Shown: in pieces, positions 28,598 to 35,171 of the stretch
Numbering within the stretch: position 1 is the stretch's first letter
Layout of the letters: every line of letters begins with the position of its first letter
IMG/VR virus record: IMGVR_UViG_3300047380_000542
Coordinates: 1 to 37,534 of that record
DNA from: a virus
DNA length: 37,534 nt
Strand: one strand, 5' to 3'
The notes under the pieces: model-generated
Databases searched by the model: none
What the model was told of the DNA's origin: nothing
Seen by the model: the letters and a program-made list of their open reading frames with translations, nothing else
Position numbers and translations under genes: made by a program

Positions 28598-29172
28598 TAA
28601 ATGAATTATTAGACAGAAGAAAGACAAACAATTACTGTGGTGGAGATGGTTATGAACTTAACATACTTAAATTTGAAAGAAATAAAGTATGTAAGGGACA
28701 TGCTGGTAGAATAGTATATGGTAAAAATGATGATAATCAATATTTACAAATGCACAATCAGTACTATGATGGTAATATATCATTTGAATATAACTTTAAA
28801 GGTGATTATTCACGCATTGATGTAAGCATAACTGCAGATAATCCAAAGTATTTGCAAAAATTTCATGACAAGATCACAGAAAATGGAAAGTATCCTGTTG
28901 GAATTGAGACTCCAAACTCAATTTTAGATAACAGTACTGAATTAATGTTTGATCGTCATTGGTTATGTATAAAGCATAGTATAGTTATGCAATCATTTGT
29001 GGCGTTAAGTCATTATGAAAACATCAAGTTGGTAGAATCTATAAGAATAATTCTTAAAAGATTTAAATCAATAATACGTGAAAATGTAACTAATGATGCA
29101 TTTTGTGATTCAGTTACATTCAAATGTGAAGAGAAGAAAGAGGTTTACTTAGCTAAATCTCTATACAATTAA
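28585..29172 (+). CDS. Unknown protein (195 aa)
   Basis: Starts MEKLINELLDRRKTNNYCGG. The middle is beta-rich with many Tyr and Asn ('NQYLQMHNQYYDGNISFEYN', 'FKGDYSRIDVSITADNPKYL'), and the last third is helical and basic (VESIRIILKRFKSIIREN). No membrane segment or catalytic signature is obvious. It is the largest gene in the small-ORF early cluster, so a host-takeover role is possible by position only. Confidence 0.6.
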   Translation: MEKLINELLDRRKTNNYCGGDGYELNILKFERNKVCKGHAGRIVYGKNDDNQYLQMHNQYYDGNISFEYNFKGDYSRIDVSITADNPKYLQKFHDKITENGKYPVGIETPNSILDNSTELMFDRHWLCIKHSIVMQSFVALSHYENIKLVESIRIILKRFKSIIRENVTNDAFCDSVTFKCEEKKEVYLAKSLYN

Positions 29173-29349
29173 TAAGTGCAACATATTGCATACTAACAGT
29201 ACCAGTATTCTAATAGAGTATACTACTATAAGTAAAACTGCAATATATTGCCATAACTTATGTTTAGGTGATGAAGGTAACTTGTTCTTATATGGACGCA
29301 AGCTGTTAACAGGCAAGTTATTTCTTCTAAACATTATTCCTAATTAATC
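29173..29349 (+). other. Gene-free spacer with palindromes and a stem before the 179 aa gene
   Basis: GCAATATATTGC (about 29240-29251) is a perfect 12-bp palindrome, nested inside ATAAGT/ACTTAT. A related imperfect copy (GCAACATATTGC) lies about 60 nt upstream. TAACTTG (29278-29284) pairs with CAAGTTA (29314-29320) around CTGTTAACAG, itself a palindrome. Protein-binding sites or a leader RNA are possible. Confidence 0.4.
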
Positions 29350-29889
29350 ATGGCTAAAGTCAGTAATAAAACCGTAGAGAATATATTTATTAAATGTTTA
29401 GATAATAAACAACATATCAATTATGTCCATGCAATTAAAGCTATACTAGCAAACCTGCAAGATGAGCAAATGGAGTTAATACTTGATATGCTTAGTACAG
29501 AAGAAGCTTACAACCCAGTCAATAAAAATGACTATGTTAAAGCTGAGATACAAGACTATCATTTAAGAAAATACTTTAATTATGATACCCTTAAAGAAAT
29601 AGGTCTTATATGTAGAGATACAGATAGGGTTTATGCTAGAGTTGTAGATGACTCAAGCTGGGGTAATTCATATAACCCTTATCATGGCCAAGTTAAAGTA
29701 GAGTATCTATATCACAATGATAAAAATGAGTTGCAGATACATGAAGACACTGTACACTCTATTGGTTTACAAAAAGTAAACAAAGAAGATATATTATACT
29801 TTAAAAATTTAAACAATGGCAAAGATAAGCAAACCACTACTCAGGGAGGAGATAAAGAAATGGGGATCGTTGAAGAGAATGTATTCTAG
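29350..29889 (+). CDS. Unknown protein (179 aa)
   Basis: The N-terminal part is helical (MAKVSNKTVENIFIKCLDNK, HAIKAILANLQDEQMELILD). The middle is an aromatic beta-like section (CRDTDRVYARVVDDSSWGNS, YNPYHGQVKVEYLYHND) and the tail is polar (NNGKDKQTTTQGGDKEMGIV). It overlaps the following small gene by 74 nt. No catalytic motif recognised. Likely an early gene of unknown role. Confidence 0.6.
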   Translation: MAKVSNKTVENIFIKCLDNKQHINYVHAIKAILANLQDEQMELILDMLSTEEAYNPVNKNDYVKAEIQDYHLRKYFNYDTLKEIGLICRDTDRVYARVVDDSSWGNSYNPYHGQVKVEYLYHNDKNELQIHEDTVHSIGLQKVNKEDILYFKNLNNGKDKQTTTQGGDKEMGIVEENVF

Positions 29890-30013
29890 ACAAGTCCACT
29901 CCTTTGGTAGTTATATGAACAAAAAGTACTTAATGAGAAGTACTACTTTAGCAGATGCAGAGACATCTATAGCTGCTATTAGATTAATTCTTGAACATCA
30001 TGTCGTATACTAA
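29816..30013 (+). CDS. Small basic protein overlapping its neighbours (65 aa)
   Basis: The frame starts at ATG 29816 inside the end of the 179 aa gene and ends at 30013 inside the start of the HTH gene. It encodes a basic helical protein (MAKISKPLLREEIKKWGSLK, RMYSRQVHSFGSYMNKKYLM, TLADAETSIAAIRLILEH). It covers a 110-nt stretch not used by other genes, which supports it. Overlaps of 74 and 14 nt are large but seen elsewhere in this window. Role unknown. Confidence 0.5.
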   Translation: MAKISKPLLREEIKKWGSLKRMYSRQVHSFGSYMNKKYLMRSTTLADAETSIAAIRLILEHHVVY

Positions 30014-30248
30014 ACGTTTTGGTATAGTGAGTCAAGAAGTTTTACAAGATCCTGAGCTAAGTATTCAAGCAAAAGGTTTATATAGTTTATTATGTACATA
30101 CGCTGATAAAAATAGAGAGTGTTTTCCTTCAATAAATACACTAGCAGATCACTGCAATAAATCAGTAAGAAGTATATCATATCTTATCTCTGAACTAAAA
30201 AACAAGAAATATTTAACAAGAAATGGTAGAATAATCACATTAAAATAA
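30000..30248 (+). CDS. HTH_36-type DNA-binding protein, replication-initiator-like (82 aa)
   Basis: I start it at ATG 30000 (MSYTKRFGIVSQEVLQDPEL), which is better than the upstream alternative. The pattern 'LSIQAKGLYSLLCTYADKNR', 'CFPSINTLADHCNKSVRSIS' and 'YLISELKNKKYLTRNGR' is that of the HTH_36 winged helix found at the start of phage and plasmid replication proteins: 'Ls..aK.lY..L...a......cfPS...La...g.s.rTv...i..L...g'. Here it stands alone, so it may be a transcription regulator. A 19-bp palindrome lies 88 nt downstream, before the next gene. Confidence 0.75.
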   Translation: MSYTKRFGIVSQEVLQDPELSIQAKGLYSLLCTYADKNRECFPSINTLADHCNKSVRSISYLISELKNKKYLTRNGRIITLK

Positions 30249-30335
30249 AATAGTTAGCTATATACTGCTAATTATTTGCAGAACACCATCATTAATCTCT
30301 TAATTATACTTCTATAGTAGCATTTATATTCATAC

Positions 30336-30354
30336 TTTTACAATAATTGTAAAA
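30336..30354. promoter_or_regulatory. 19-bp palindrome upstream of the 91 aa gene, candidate operator
   Basis: TTTTACAAT (30336-30344), one central A, then ATTGTAAAA (30346-30354): 9 of 9 bases are symmetric. It ends 5 nt before the ATG at 30359, where repressor or initiator binding would block expression. A smaller hairpin TTAGC/GCTAA lies about 80 nt upstream. Confidence 0.55.
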
Positions 30355-30358
30355 CAAA

Positions 30359-30634
30359 ATGATATACCAGTTACCAAATGGACGTATAATTGAATTATCT
30401 GTAGAACAGTTTCTTGAACTGAATGATACAGAGGTTAACGAGCTTAATGGTTTAAGTTCAGCATATAGTCTTGAGTGTAATAATCCTTTTTATAACTTAT
30501 TTGCTAAAGGAGACAAAGAATCAAAGAAAGTACTTAAAGAACTTGTTAATGAACAAGAGTTTGAGCCAAGTCTTTTTGACATTGATCCCTTAGAAAAGTT
30601 AGAAGATGATTATTTTCATCCAGATGACATCTAA
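30359..30634 (+). CDS. Small acidic protein (91 aa)
   Basis: Starts MIYQLPNGRIIELSVEQFLE and continues with an acidic, helical body (NDTEVNELNGLSSAYSLECN, KESKKVLKELVNEQ) and a very acidic end (DPLEKLEDDYFHPDD). The start codon follows the palindromic operator candidate by 5 nt, and the stop overlaps the region upstream of the 197 aa gene. Resembles small Bacteroidota-phage proteins with a 'MIYQLPNGRVIELSVEQYLD' start that I recall as common and uncharacterised. No function assigned. Confidence 0.65.
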   Translation: MIYQLPNGRIIELSVEQFLELNDTEVNELNGLSSAYSLECNNPFYNLFAKGDKESKKVLKELVNEQEFEPSLFDIDPLEKLEDDYFHPDDI

Positions 30635-30659
30635 AAGTTTAACCTTTAATAATTTAAAA

Positions 30660-31253
30660 ATGAATAACAAAGTTCAAATTATCCCTGATGATTTAGGGAA
30701 CGTAATCCGTGTATCTCAAAACAATTCAGAATTTGGTCATGTAAGACTAGAACAACAAAGAATTATCTTTGGTAACACAGGATGGGTAGACAGAAAACCC
30801 GTATCAACACTATTACATGGTAAAGTAGAAAACCTTCAAGCTATGGGTCTAGCAGACCTAACTGAGATGGAAGGTAAGATTGTAATAAATGAGTCTTTAG
30901 AGCCATTTAACAAGAAAGATCCAGACCGTGACCTTAAAATTGCTGGTAAAACAGGAATTATTTGCTGTCAAGATGGACAACCTATTTATAGGAAAACAGT
31001 CTTTTTATCAGATATGAATGCAAAAGATACATTAATAGCACACAACAATGGTGATGCAATTAAAGAAGCTAATGCATTACAGTATGAAGAATCTAATCAA
31101 CCAAAGTTAACTGTTACAGCAGAAGAAGCATTTGGAACTGATGATGATAACCAAATAGACTTAGAAGATTCTATCAATGAAGTACAAGCTTCAGAAGTAG
31201 ATGTTGAATCAGAAGAAGTAGTAGAGCTAGAAGACTCTACATTTGAGCTATAG
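30660..31253 (+). CDS. Acidic-tailed protein, single-strand DNA-binding-like candidate (197 aa)
   Basis: I choose ATG 30660 (MNNKVQIIPDDLGNVIRVSQ), because earlier in-frame codons overlap the previous gene and are poor. The first 140 residues look beta-rich ('SEFGHVRLEQQRIIFGNTGW', 'IAGKTGIICCQDGQPIYRKT'). The last 50 form an acidic tail ending 'EEVVELEDSTFEL', with an aromatic residue near the end as in SSB protein-interaction tails. A strong terminator follows 28 nt later, so the gene closes an operon and may be highly expressed. SSB-like function is inferred from layout, not from a known motif. Confidence 0.55.
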   Translation: MNNKVQIIPDDLGNVIRVSQNNSEFGHVRLEQQRIIFGNTGWVDRKPVSTLLHGKVENLQAMGLADLTEMEGKIVINESLEPFNKKDPDRDLKIAGKTGIICCQDGQPIYRKTVFLSDMNAKDTLIAHNNGDAIKEANALQYEESNQPKLTVTAEEAFGTDDDNQIDLEDSINEVQASEVDVESEEVVELEDSTFEL

Positions 31254-31281
31254 TAATATAGCATAGTACACTTATCAAAAG

Positions 31282-31314
31282 GGGCTGGTAGAAATACTAG
31301 CCCTTTTTATTTTT
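31282..31314 (+). terminator. Strong Rho-independent terminator
   Basis: GGGCTGGTA (31282-31290), loop GAAA, TACTAGCCC (31295-31303) with one G-U pair, then TTTTTATTTTT. It ends the operon of the 197 aa gene and separates it from the 170 aa gene. Confidence 0.9.
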
Positions 31315-31339
31315 CACCTTTATAAACACACTTTAAAAC

Positions 31340-31852
31340 ATGCTAACTAATGAACAAAAAGAAATCCTTAGAATTGAAAGACAAATCAATGAGATTGAGA
31401 AACGTAAGTCACGTTATGAGTATTTAGGTATACTAAGTGAATATCAATTACAACCTGAAATCATGGCTCAGTGCCTTGATTACACCAAACTTAATCCCAC
31501 ACAACACTTTTTATTTAAGAGAGTGTTGCACGGACTTAATGTATATACTCCAGAAGAAAGGAGTAAACTTCACTGGGACAAAGCAAGAAGAATAAAAAAA
31601 GTATGGCAAAGAGGACAAAGAGAAGTTAATGCTTGGAAACAAGTTATAACTGCTAAGAAAGTTCAGCCATTATTTAGTATATTTACAGGAACACCATTTG
31701 GTCGTGCTCTTGCAGAGTTTCCTATAGATGAGACAGATCATACTATTATTAACAAGATTAGTTTTAAAGATCTTGGAATAAAATATGAAGATTTAATCTT
31801 GTTTTATATGAAGAAAGGGCTACTGCCTAGAAATTATCTTACGTTAAAATGA
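31340..31852 (+). CDS. Unknown helical basic protein (170 aa)
   Basis: Starts MLTNEQKEILRIERQINEIE, a coiled helix, and continues with 'CLDYTKLNPTQHFLFKRVLH', 'SKLHWDKARRIKKVWQRGQR' and a C-terminal part 'FGRALAEFPIDETDH' and 'DLGIKYEDLILFYMKKGLLP'. It is strongly basic overall. It overlaps the HNH-like gene by 4 nt, so they are co-translated. It may assist nucleic-acid processing, but no family is recognised. Confidence 0.6.
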   Translation: MLTNEQKEILRIERQINEIEKRKSRYEYLGILSEYQLQPEIMAQCLDYTKLNPTQHFLFKRVLHGLNVYTPEERSKLHWDKARRIKKVWQRGQREVNAWKQVITAKKVQPLFSIFTGTPFGRALAEFPIDETDHTIINKISFKDLGIKYEDLILFYMKKGLLPRNYLTLK

Positions 31853-32250
31853 TTAAGCAGAAAAAGAAACTATGTAACAATTGCAATACGGAACAATTTA
31901 TCTGGAAAAATGATAAAGGAAGCCGTTATTGCAAAAGTTGCTGGTATAAATCAAAAGAAGTTAAAAAACCATTACAAAGGAAACCCATTAATAAAAAATC
32001 AAAAATGATGGTGGCCATGGATTCAGCTTACAGTAAACTTAGAAAAAAGTTTATGGAAGAGAACCCAATGTGTCAAGCCGCGTTACCTTGTTGTACAGGA
32101 GCATCAACTGATGTTCATCACAAACAGGGAAGAGGTAAAAATCATTTAAAAGTAAGTACATGGTTGTCTGTTTGCAGGCAATGTCACATGTATATTGAGG
32201 AACATCCGAAAGAAGCAATTGAATTAGGATTCTCTATTAAAAGAATATAA
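31849..32250 (+). CDS. HNH-like / NinG-type zinc protein (133 aa)
   Basis: The N-terminal zinc ribbon has C9-x2-C12 and C28-x2-C31 ('KLCNNCNTEQ', 'RYCKSCWYKS'). A basic linker (PLQRKPINKKSKMM) follows. The C-terminal half has C75, C81/C82, then 'DVHHKQGRGKNHLKVSTWLS' and 'VCRQCHMYIEEHP', giving the HH...N...C-x2-C-H layout of HNH nucleases and lambda NinG/Rap-type recombination proteins. It is probably a structure-specific or nicking endonuclease in recombination. Catalytic activity cannot be verified. The tRNA cluster follows 18 nt later. Confidence 0.7.
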   Translation: MIKQKKKLCNNCNTEQFIWKNDKGSRYCKSCWYKSKEVKKPLQRKPINKKSKMMVAMDSAYSKLRKKFMEENPMCQAALPCCTGASTDVHHKQGRGKNHLKVSTWLSVCRQCHMYIEEHPKEAIELGFSIKRI

Positions 32251-32255
32251 ATTTG
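32248..32255 (+). promoter_or_regulatory. -7 box upstream of the tRNA cluster
   Basis: TAAATTTG is an exact TAnnTTTG match, 14 nt before the first tRNA. The -33 position 20 nt upstream reads TAG/TTA instead of TTG, so strength is uncertain. It overlaps the end of the HNH-like gene. Confidence 0.4.
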
Positions 32256-32268
32256 TTACTTCACATTA

Positions 32269-32342
32269 GGTCCTATAGCTCAATTGGATAGAGCAACAGC
32301 CTTCTAAGCTGTAGGTTCAAGGTTCAAATCCTTGTGGGATCA
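32269..32342 (+). tRNA. tRNA-Arg (UCU)
   Basis: Acceptor GGTCCTA pairs with TGGGATC; D arm GCTC/GAGC; anticodon stem ACAGC/GCTGT with loop CTTCTAA, anticodon TCT; T arm CAAGG-TTCAAAT-CCTTG; discriminator A. CCA is not encoded. It reads AGA/AGG, and AGA is the common Arg codon in the phage genes. Confidence 0.95.
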
Positions 32343-32347
32343 CTGAT

Positions 32348-32436
32348 GGCCGGATGATGAAATTGGTAGACATGAAGGACTTAAAATCCTTTGGGTAGTA
32401 ATGCCCGTGTGGGTTCAAATCCCACTCCGGCTACCA
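32348..32436 (+). tRNA. tRNA-Leu (UAA), CCA encoded
   Basis: Acceptor GGCCGGA pairs with TCCGGCT (G-U first pair, as in E. coli tRNA-Leu). Anticodon stem AAGGA/TCCTT with loop CTTAAAA gives anticodon TAA. A long class II variable arm with a GGG/CCC stem and T arm GTGGG-TTCAAAT-CCCAC follow. The 3' ACCA is encoded and abuts the next tRNA. It reads TTA, abundant here. Confidence 0.95.
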
Positions 32437-32510
32437 GCACTCTTAGCTCAGTTGGTTAGAGCAATTCACTCATAATGAAAAGGTCACAGGTTCAAGTCCT
32501 GTAGGGTGCA
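32437..32510 (+). tRNA. tRNA-Met (CAU), elongator-type
   Basis: Acceptor GCACTCT pairs with AGGGTGC; D arm GCTC/GAGC; anticodon loop CTCATAA, anticodon CAT; T arm ACAGG-TTCAAGT-CCTGT; discriminator A. The anticodon arm and 'GGTCACAGGTTC' resemble elongator Met. An Ile2 identity after lysidine modification of C34 cannot be excluded. It begins directly after the CCA of tRNA-Leu. Confidence 0.9.
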
Positions 32511-32530
32511 CCTTTATAAAACTAAAATAT

Positions 32531-32671
32531 ATGAATCACTTAAAAAAATATGATACACCTGGTCAAGGTAGATCTAAAGATCAATACAAGCATAGTCTTA
32601 TTATATTCACATTAGCCTTCATTGGTATATGTGTTATGGGCTCTGTACTAATATTAACAACATTTTTATGA
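32531..32671 (+). CDS. Small single-span membrane protein (46 aa)
   Basis: ATG 32531 to TGA 32671 encodes MNHLKKYDTPGQGRSKDQYK, a basic cytoplasmic part, followed by 'HSLIIFTLAFIGICVMGSVL' and 'ILTTFL', one transmembrane helix at the C-terminus. The stop overlaps the helicase ATG by four bases (ATGA), so the two are translated together. Role unknown; a tail-anchored membrane peptide. Confidence 0.6.
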   Translation: MNHLKKYDTPGQGRSKDQYKHSLIIFTLAFIGICVMGSVLILTTFL

Positions 32672-33765
32672 AGCACAGAGAAGTAGTACAAGCAGATGCA
32701 CTAGCTATAGCAGTACAACATAAAAGATGTGGATTGGGTATATCAATGGGTGTAGGTAAAACTAGAATAGCTATACAACACCTTCAGAGAAACTATGATC
32801 CTTTTATAAAAGCACTGGTAGTAATACCAAAACTGTCCATAAAAGATTCTTGGATTGCAGAACTTGAGAAGATGAATCTATCAAAATTAGAATTTCATTT
32901 AACCTTTACTACGTATTTATCAATAAACAAACATGATCCTTCAGAGTACCAACTTGTATATTTAGATGAATGTCATAGTTTATTACATAATCACAAACCT
33001 TTTTTATCTAACTTTAAAGGTAAAATACTTGGGTTAACTGGTACGCCACCAGTACGTAAAGGAACAGAGAAATATGAGATGGTATCACAATATTGCCCTA
33101 TACGTTATAGTTTTACAGTTGATGAAGCCACTGATAGTAATATTCTTAATGATTATCAAATAGTTGTACATGAGCTTTTATTAGCTAAAACACCTACTTA
33201 TAAGAAAAAGAATAAGAAAGGTGGTCAATGGTATACATCTGAGTTTAAAGACTACATGTATGTAGAAAGTAGATTTAATGATGCAGTTACACCAAAGCAA
33301 AAACAGTTTTCTGCTATTATGAGAATGAGAGCCCTTATGGATTATACAAGCAAAGAAGCTTATGTAAAATCTATATTAGGTAATATAAAATCTAAATGCA
33401 TTGTCTTTGCAAATACTCAGGCACAAGCAGATAGAGTTTCTAAACATTCTTTTCATTCATCAAATCCAAATTCAGAAGATAATTTACAGTTATTTTCTGA
33501 TGGCCGTATTAATCAACTATCTTGTGTCTTACAGTTATCAGAAGGTGTTACAATACCTCAGCTAAAACAAGGTATTATTATGCATACATATGGTAATGAA
33601 ACTAAAACTGCTCAACGTATTGGTCGTTTACTTAGACTTAATCCAACAGAAACAGCTACATGCCATATACTATGTTATAAGGGAACAGCTGATGAAAGAT
33701 GGGTTAAGAATGCATTAAAGACGTTTGATAAAAATAAAATTAAATATTATAATCCTTTAGACTAA
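32668..33765 (+). CDS. Compact SF2/SNF2-type helicase (365 aa)
   Basis: Start chosen at ATG 32668 (MKHREVVQADALAIAVQHKR). Motifs in order: Q-like 'CGLGISMGVGKTRIAIQ' with Walker A GVGKT (28-32), 'ALVVIPKLSIKDSW' (Ia), 'LVYLDECHSL' with DECH (100-103, motif II), 'GLTGTPP' (122-128, motif III), 'KCIVFANTQAQADRVSKHSF' (IV), 'CVLQLSEGVTIPQLKQGII' (V) and 'TAQRIGRLLRL' (VI, QRxGRxxR). It is an ATP-dependent DNA translocase of SF2, near the small SNF2-like helicases of crAss-like phages. It is short, with no accessory domains. Likely role: fork remodelling, repair or replication. Confidence 0.9.
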   Translation: MKHREVVQADALAIAVQHKRCGLGISMGVGKTRIAIQHLQRNYDPFIKALVVIPKLSIKDSWIAELEKMNLSKLEFHLTFTTYLSINKHDPSEYQLVYLDECHSLLHNHKPFLSNFKGKILGLTGTPPVRKGTEKYEMVSQYCPIRYSFTVDEATDSNILNDYQIVVHELLLAKTPTYKKKNKKGGQWYTSEFKDYMYVESRFNDAVTPKQKQFSAIMRMRALMDYTSKEAYVKSILGNIKSKCIVFANTQAQADRVSKHSFHSSNPNSEDNLQLFSDGRINQLSCVLQLSEGVTIPQLKQGIIMHTYGNETKTAQRIGRLLRLNPTETATCHILCYKGTADERWVKNALKTFDKNKIKYYNPLD

Positions 33766-33769
33766 AAGC

Positions 33770-34000
33770 ATGGGAAGAATGAAAGAAATATTTATGAGAG
33801 AAGTACAAGAAAAGTATGGCTCATATGAAAATTATACACAACAACTCAATGAAACAGCCGCTAAACAGTGGGTACATAAGGAGACTCCTTGTCCTAACTG
33901 TATGAATGCTACGTTGTTACAAAACCAACACCTAAACATTGTATGTGATAGTTGTGGTCAAGAGTTTATAGAAGTAGAAGGTGCACTTAGATTTAAATAA
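33770..34000 (+). CDS. Zinc-ribbon protein (76 aa)
   Basis: The N-terminal helical half (KEIFMREVQEKYGSYENYTQ) precedes a four-Cys zinc ribbon: 'CPNCMNATLLQNQHLNIVCD' and 'SCGQEFIEVE' with C41, C44, C59 and C62. It begins 4 nt after the helicase stop. Such small ribbons may bind DNA or RNA polymerase. The family is not specific enough to name a function. Confidence 0.65.
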   Translation: MGRMKEIFMREVQEKYGSYENYTQQLNETAAKQWVHKETPCPNCMNATLLQNQHLNIVCDSCGQEFIEVEGALRFK

Positions 34001-34066
34001 CCTTTAACACCAACCTGACGTTTAATAATACATTGTCAGGTGATAGCTTGACACCTTTAACACCAA
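34001..34066. repeat. Direct 13-bp repeats flanking a 7-bp hairpin
   Basis: CCTTTAACACCAA occurs at 34001-34013 and 34054-34066. Between them ACCTGAC (34013-34019) pairs with GTCAGGT (34035-34041) across a 15-nt loop. The second copy ends 6 nt before the next start codon, so it may be a regulatory site. Confidence 0.5.
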
Positions 34067-34072
34067 AGAGAA

Positions 34073-34324
34073 ATGAAAGAGATAGATTTAATAACAGATT
34101 CAGGAGAAAGTGTAACTATACAGTATTCTTATGATCCAGGAGAACCGGACCAGTGGTATGATTCTAATGGAGATCCAGGAACACCAGGTTATGGACCAAG
34201 TGTTGAAGTATATCATGTATGGTATAACACTAGAGATAGAATAGGTAATCTTGTATCAGTAGATGTAATGAATCTTCTTGAAGAAGATTTTGAAGATAGA
34301 ATATTAGAGACACATGAAGAATAA
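34073..34324 (+). CDS. Small acidic unknown protein (83 aa)
   Basis: Begins MKEIDLITDSGESVTIQYSY and continues with a Gly/Pro/Asp-rich loop (DPGEPDQWYDSNGDPGTPGY) and beta-like 'SVEVYHVWYNTRDRIGNLVS' before an acidic end (EEDFEDRILETHEE). Overlap of 11 nt with the next gene. No catalytic motif recognised. The leader contains the direct repeats and hairpin listed above. Confidence 0.55.
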   Translation: MKEIDLITDSGESVTIQYSYDPGEPDQWYDSNGDPGTPGYGPSVEVYHVWYNTRDRIGNLVSVDVMNLLEEDFEDRILETHEE

Positions 34325-34700
34325 TATAAGTATAAACGGTATAATTAAGGATGGTAAAATACACTATCCTGTAAAAGCTAATGAATCAAGAATGAATAAT
34401 TTTTTAGCTAATGCACCAGAAGGTGCTAAAGTTGAAATGTTTGTTAGTATATCAGATGAAGTAAAAGGGAGTAATGCTCAGTTAGCAAGAATACACGCTA
34501 TGTGTAGAGAAATTGCTAATGAAATTGGTTATACATTTAATGAAGTTAAACTCCAAGTGAAGAGACAAGCAGGTCTTTGTTTTATGAAAAATAATTCAGA
34601 GTACTGCAAGTCCTTTGCGCAATGTGATAAAGCTGAGTTAAATCTAGCAATACAAGCATGTATAGAAATAGGAGAATTTAGTAATATGAATCTAAGATGA
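34314..34700 (+). CDS. Possible NinB-like recombination protein (128 aa)
   Basis: After a short beta-rich start (GIIKDGKIHYPVKANESRMN), 'GSNAQLARIHAMCREIANEI' and 'GYTFNEVKLQVKRQAGL' follow. This pattern, with a polar helix 'S.aQ..r.ha...ia...g.t..evK', is also seen in NinB/ORF family-like phage recombination proteins that bind single-strand DNA. The end 'AELNLAIQACIEIGEFSNMN' is helical. The match is weak, so this is a suggestion. It overlaps the converging minus-strand gene by 9 nt at its 3' end. Confidence 0.45.
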   Translation: MKNNISINGIIKDGKIHYPVKANESRMNNFLANAPEGAKVEMFVSISDEVKGSNAQLARIHAMCREIANEIGYTFNEVKLQVKRQAGLCFMKNNSEYCKSFAQCDKAELNLAIQACIEIGEFSNMNLR

Positions 34701-35120
34701 TTTACCATTAATCACAGTCATTATATCAGAAAGAGCACTTTTTGGATCTTTATTTCCATCTACAGTTTGATCTACAAATGATGATAGATATTCTTTTAAG
34801 TCTTTTTCTGTTACTTCTGTTTTAGATTCAAGCTCAAGATTTTGTTCTTTAGCTTTTTGCTTAAAAAGCATTTGTAATGCATAGAGAGTATATAACATCT
34901 TTTCTTCAACAGAAAGTGTAACATGTTCTTTACTAGGATCTTCAGATGTAATAATTGTTTTAAATTTTTCTAAGGTAGCAGGTAATTTTGCTACATCAGG
35001 AAGTATATTAGTCATCCAATATAAGAGAATATCATTAAGACCCATTATAAACCCTGTGTTTATTTCTAAGTCTTTAATATTCTTTGTGAGATCGTATACT
35101 ATTCCATTTTTATAACTCAT
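34692..35120 (-). CDS. Lone inverted gene in the rightward arm, unknown helical protein (142 aa)
   Basis: It starts MSYKNGIVYDLTKNIKDLEI and is helical with one hydrophobic patch (TGFIMGLNDILLYWMTNILP), 'LSVEEKMLYTLYALQMLFKQ' and an acidic/polar end (TEVTEKDLKEYLSSFVDQTV). It is the only minus-strand gene right of 25570 and has a perfect host-type promoter. Its 3' end overlaps the preceding gene in convergent orientation by 9 nt, and no competing plus-strand frame covers it. Separate control suggests a different timing from its neighbours. Function unknown. Confidence 0.7.
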   Translation of the reverse strand: MSYKNGIVYDLTKNIKDLEINTGFIMGLNDILLYWMTNILPDVAKLPATLEKFKTIITSEDPSKEHVTLSVEEKMLYTLYALQMLFKQKAKEQNLELESKTEVTEKDLKEYLSSFVDQTVDGNKDPKSALSDIMTVINGKSS

Positions 35121-35140
35121 AACATTTCATTTTATAAAAG

Positions 35141-35171
35141 CAAATATAATAAATTATGAATAAAGTTACAA
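35141..35171 (-). promoter_or_regulatory. Host-type promoter for the inverted gene
   Basis: Minus-strand TTG (35171-35169), 20 nt, TATATTTG (35148-35141) is an exact TTG-N20-TAnnTTTG promoter of Bacteroidota. The TTG lies inside the uracil-DNA glycosylase coding region, and the start codon at 35120 is 20 nt after the -7 box. Confidence 0.75.
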
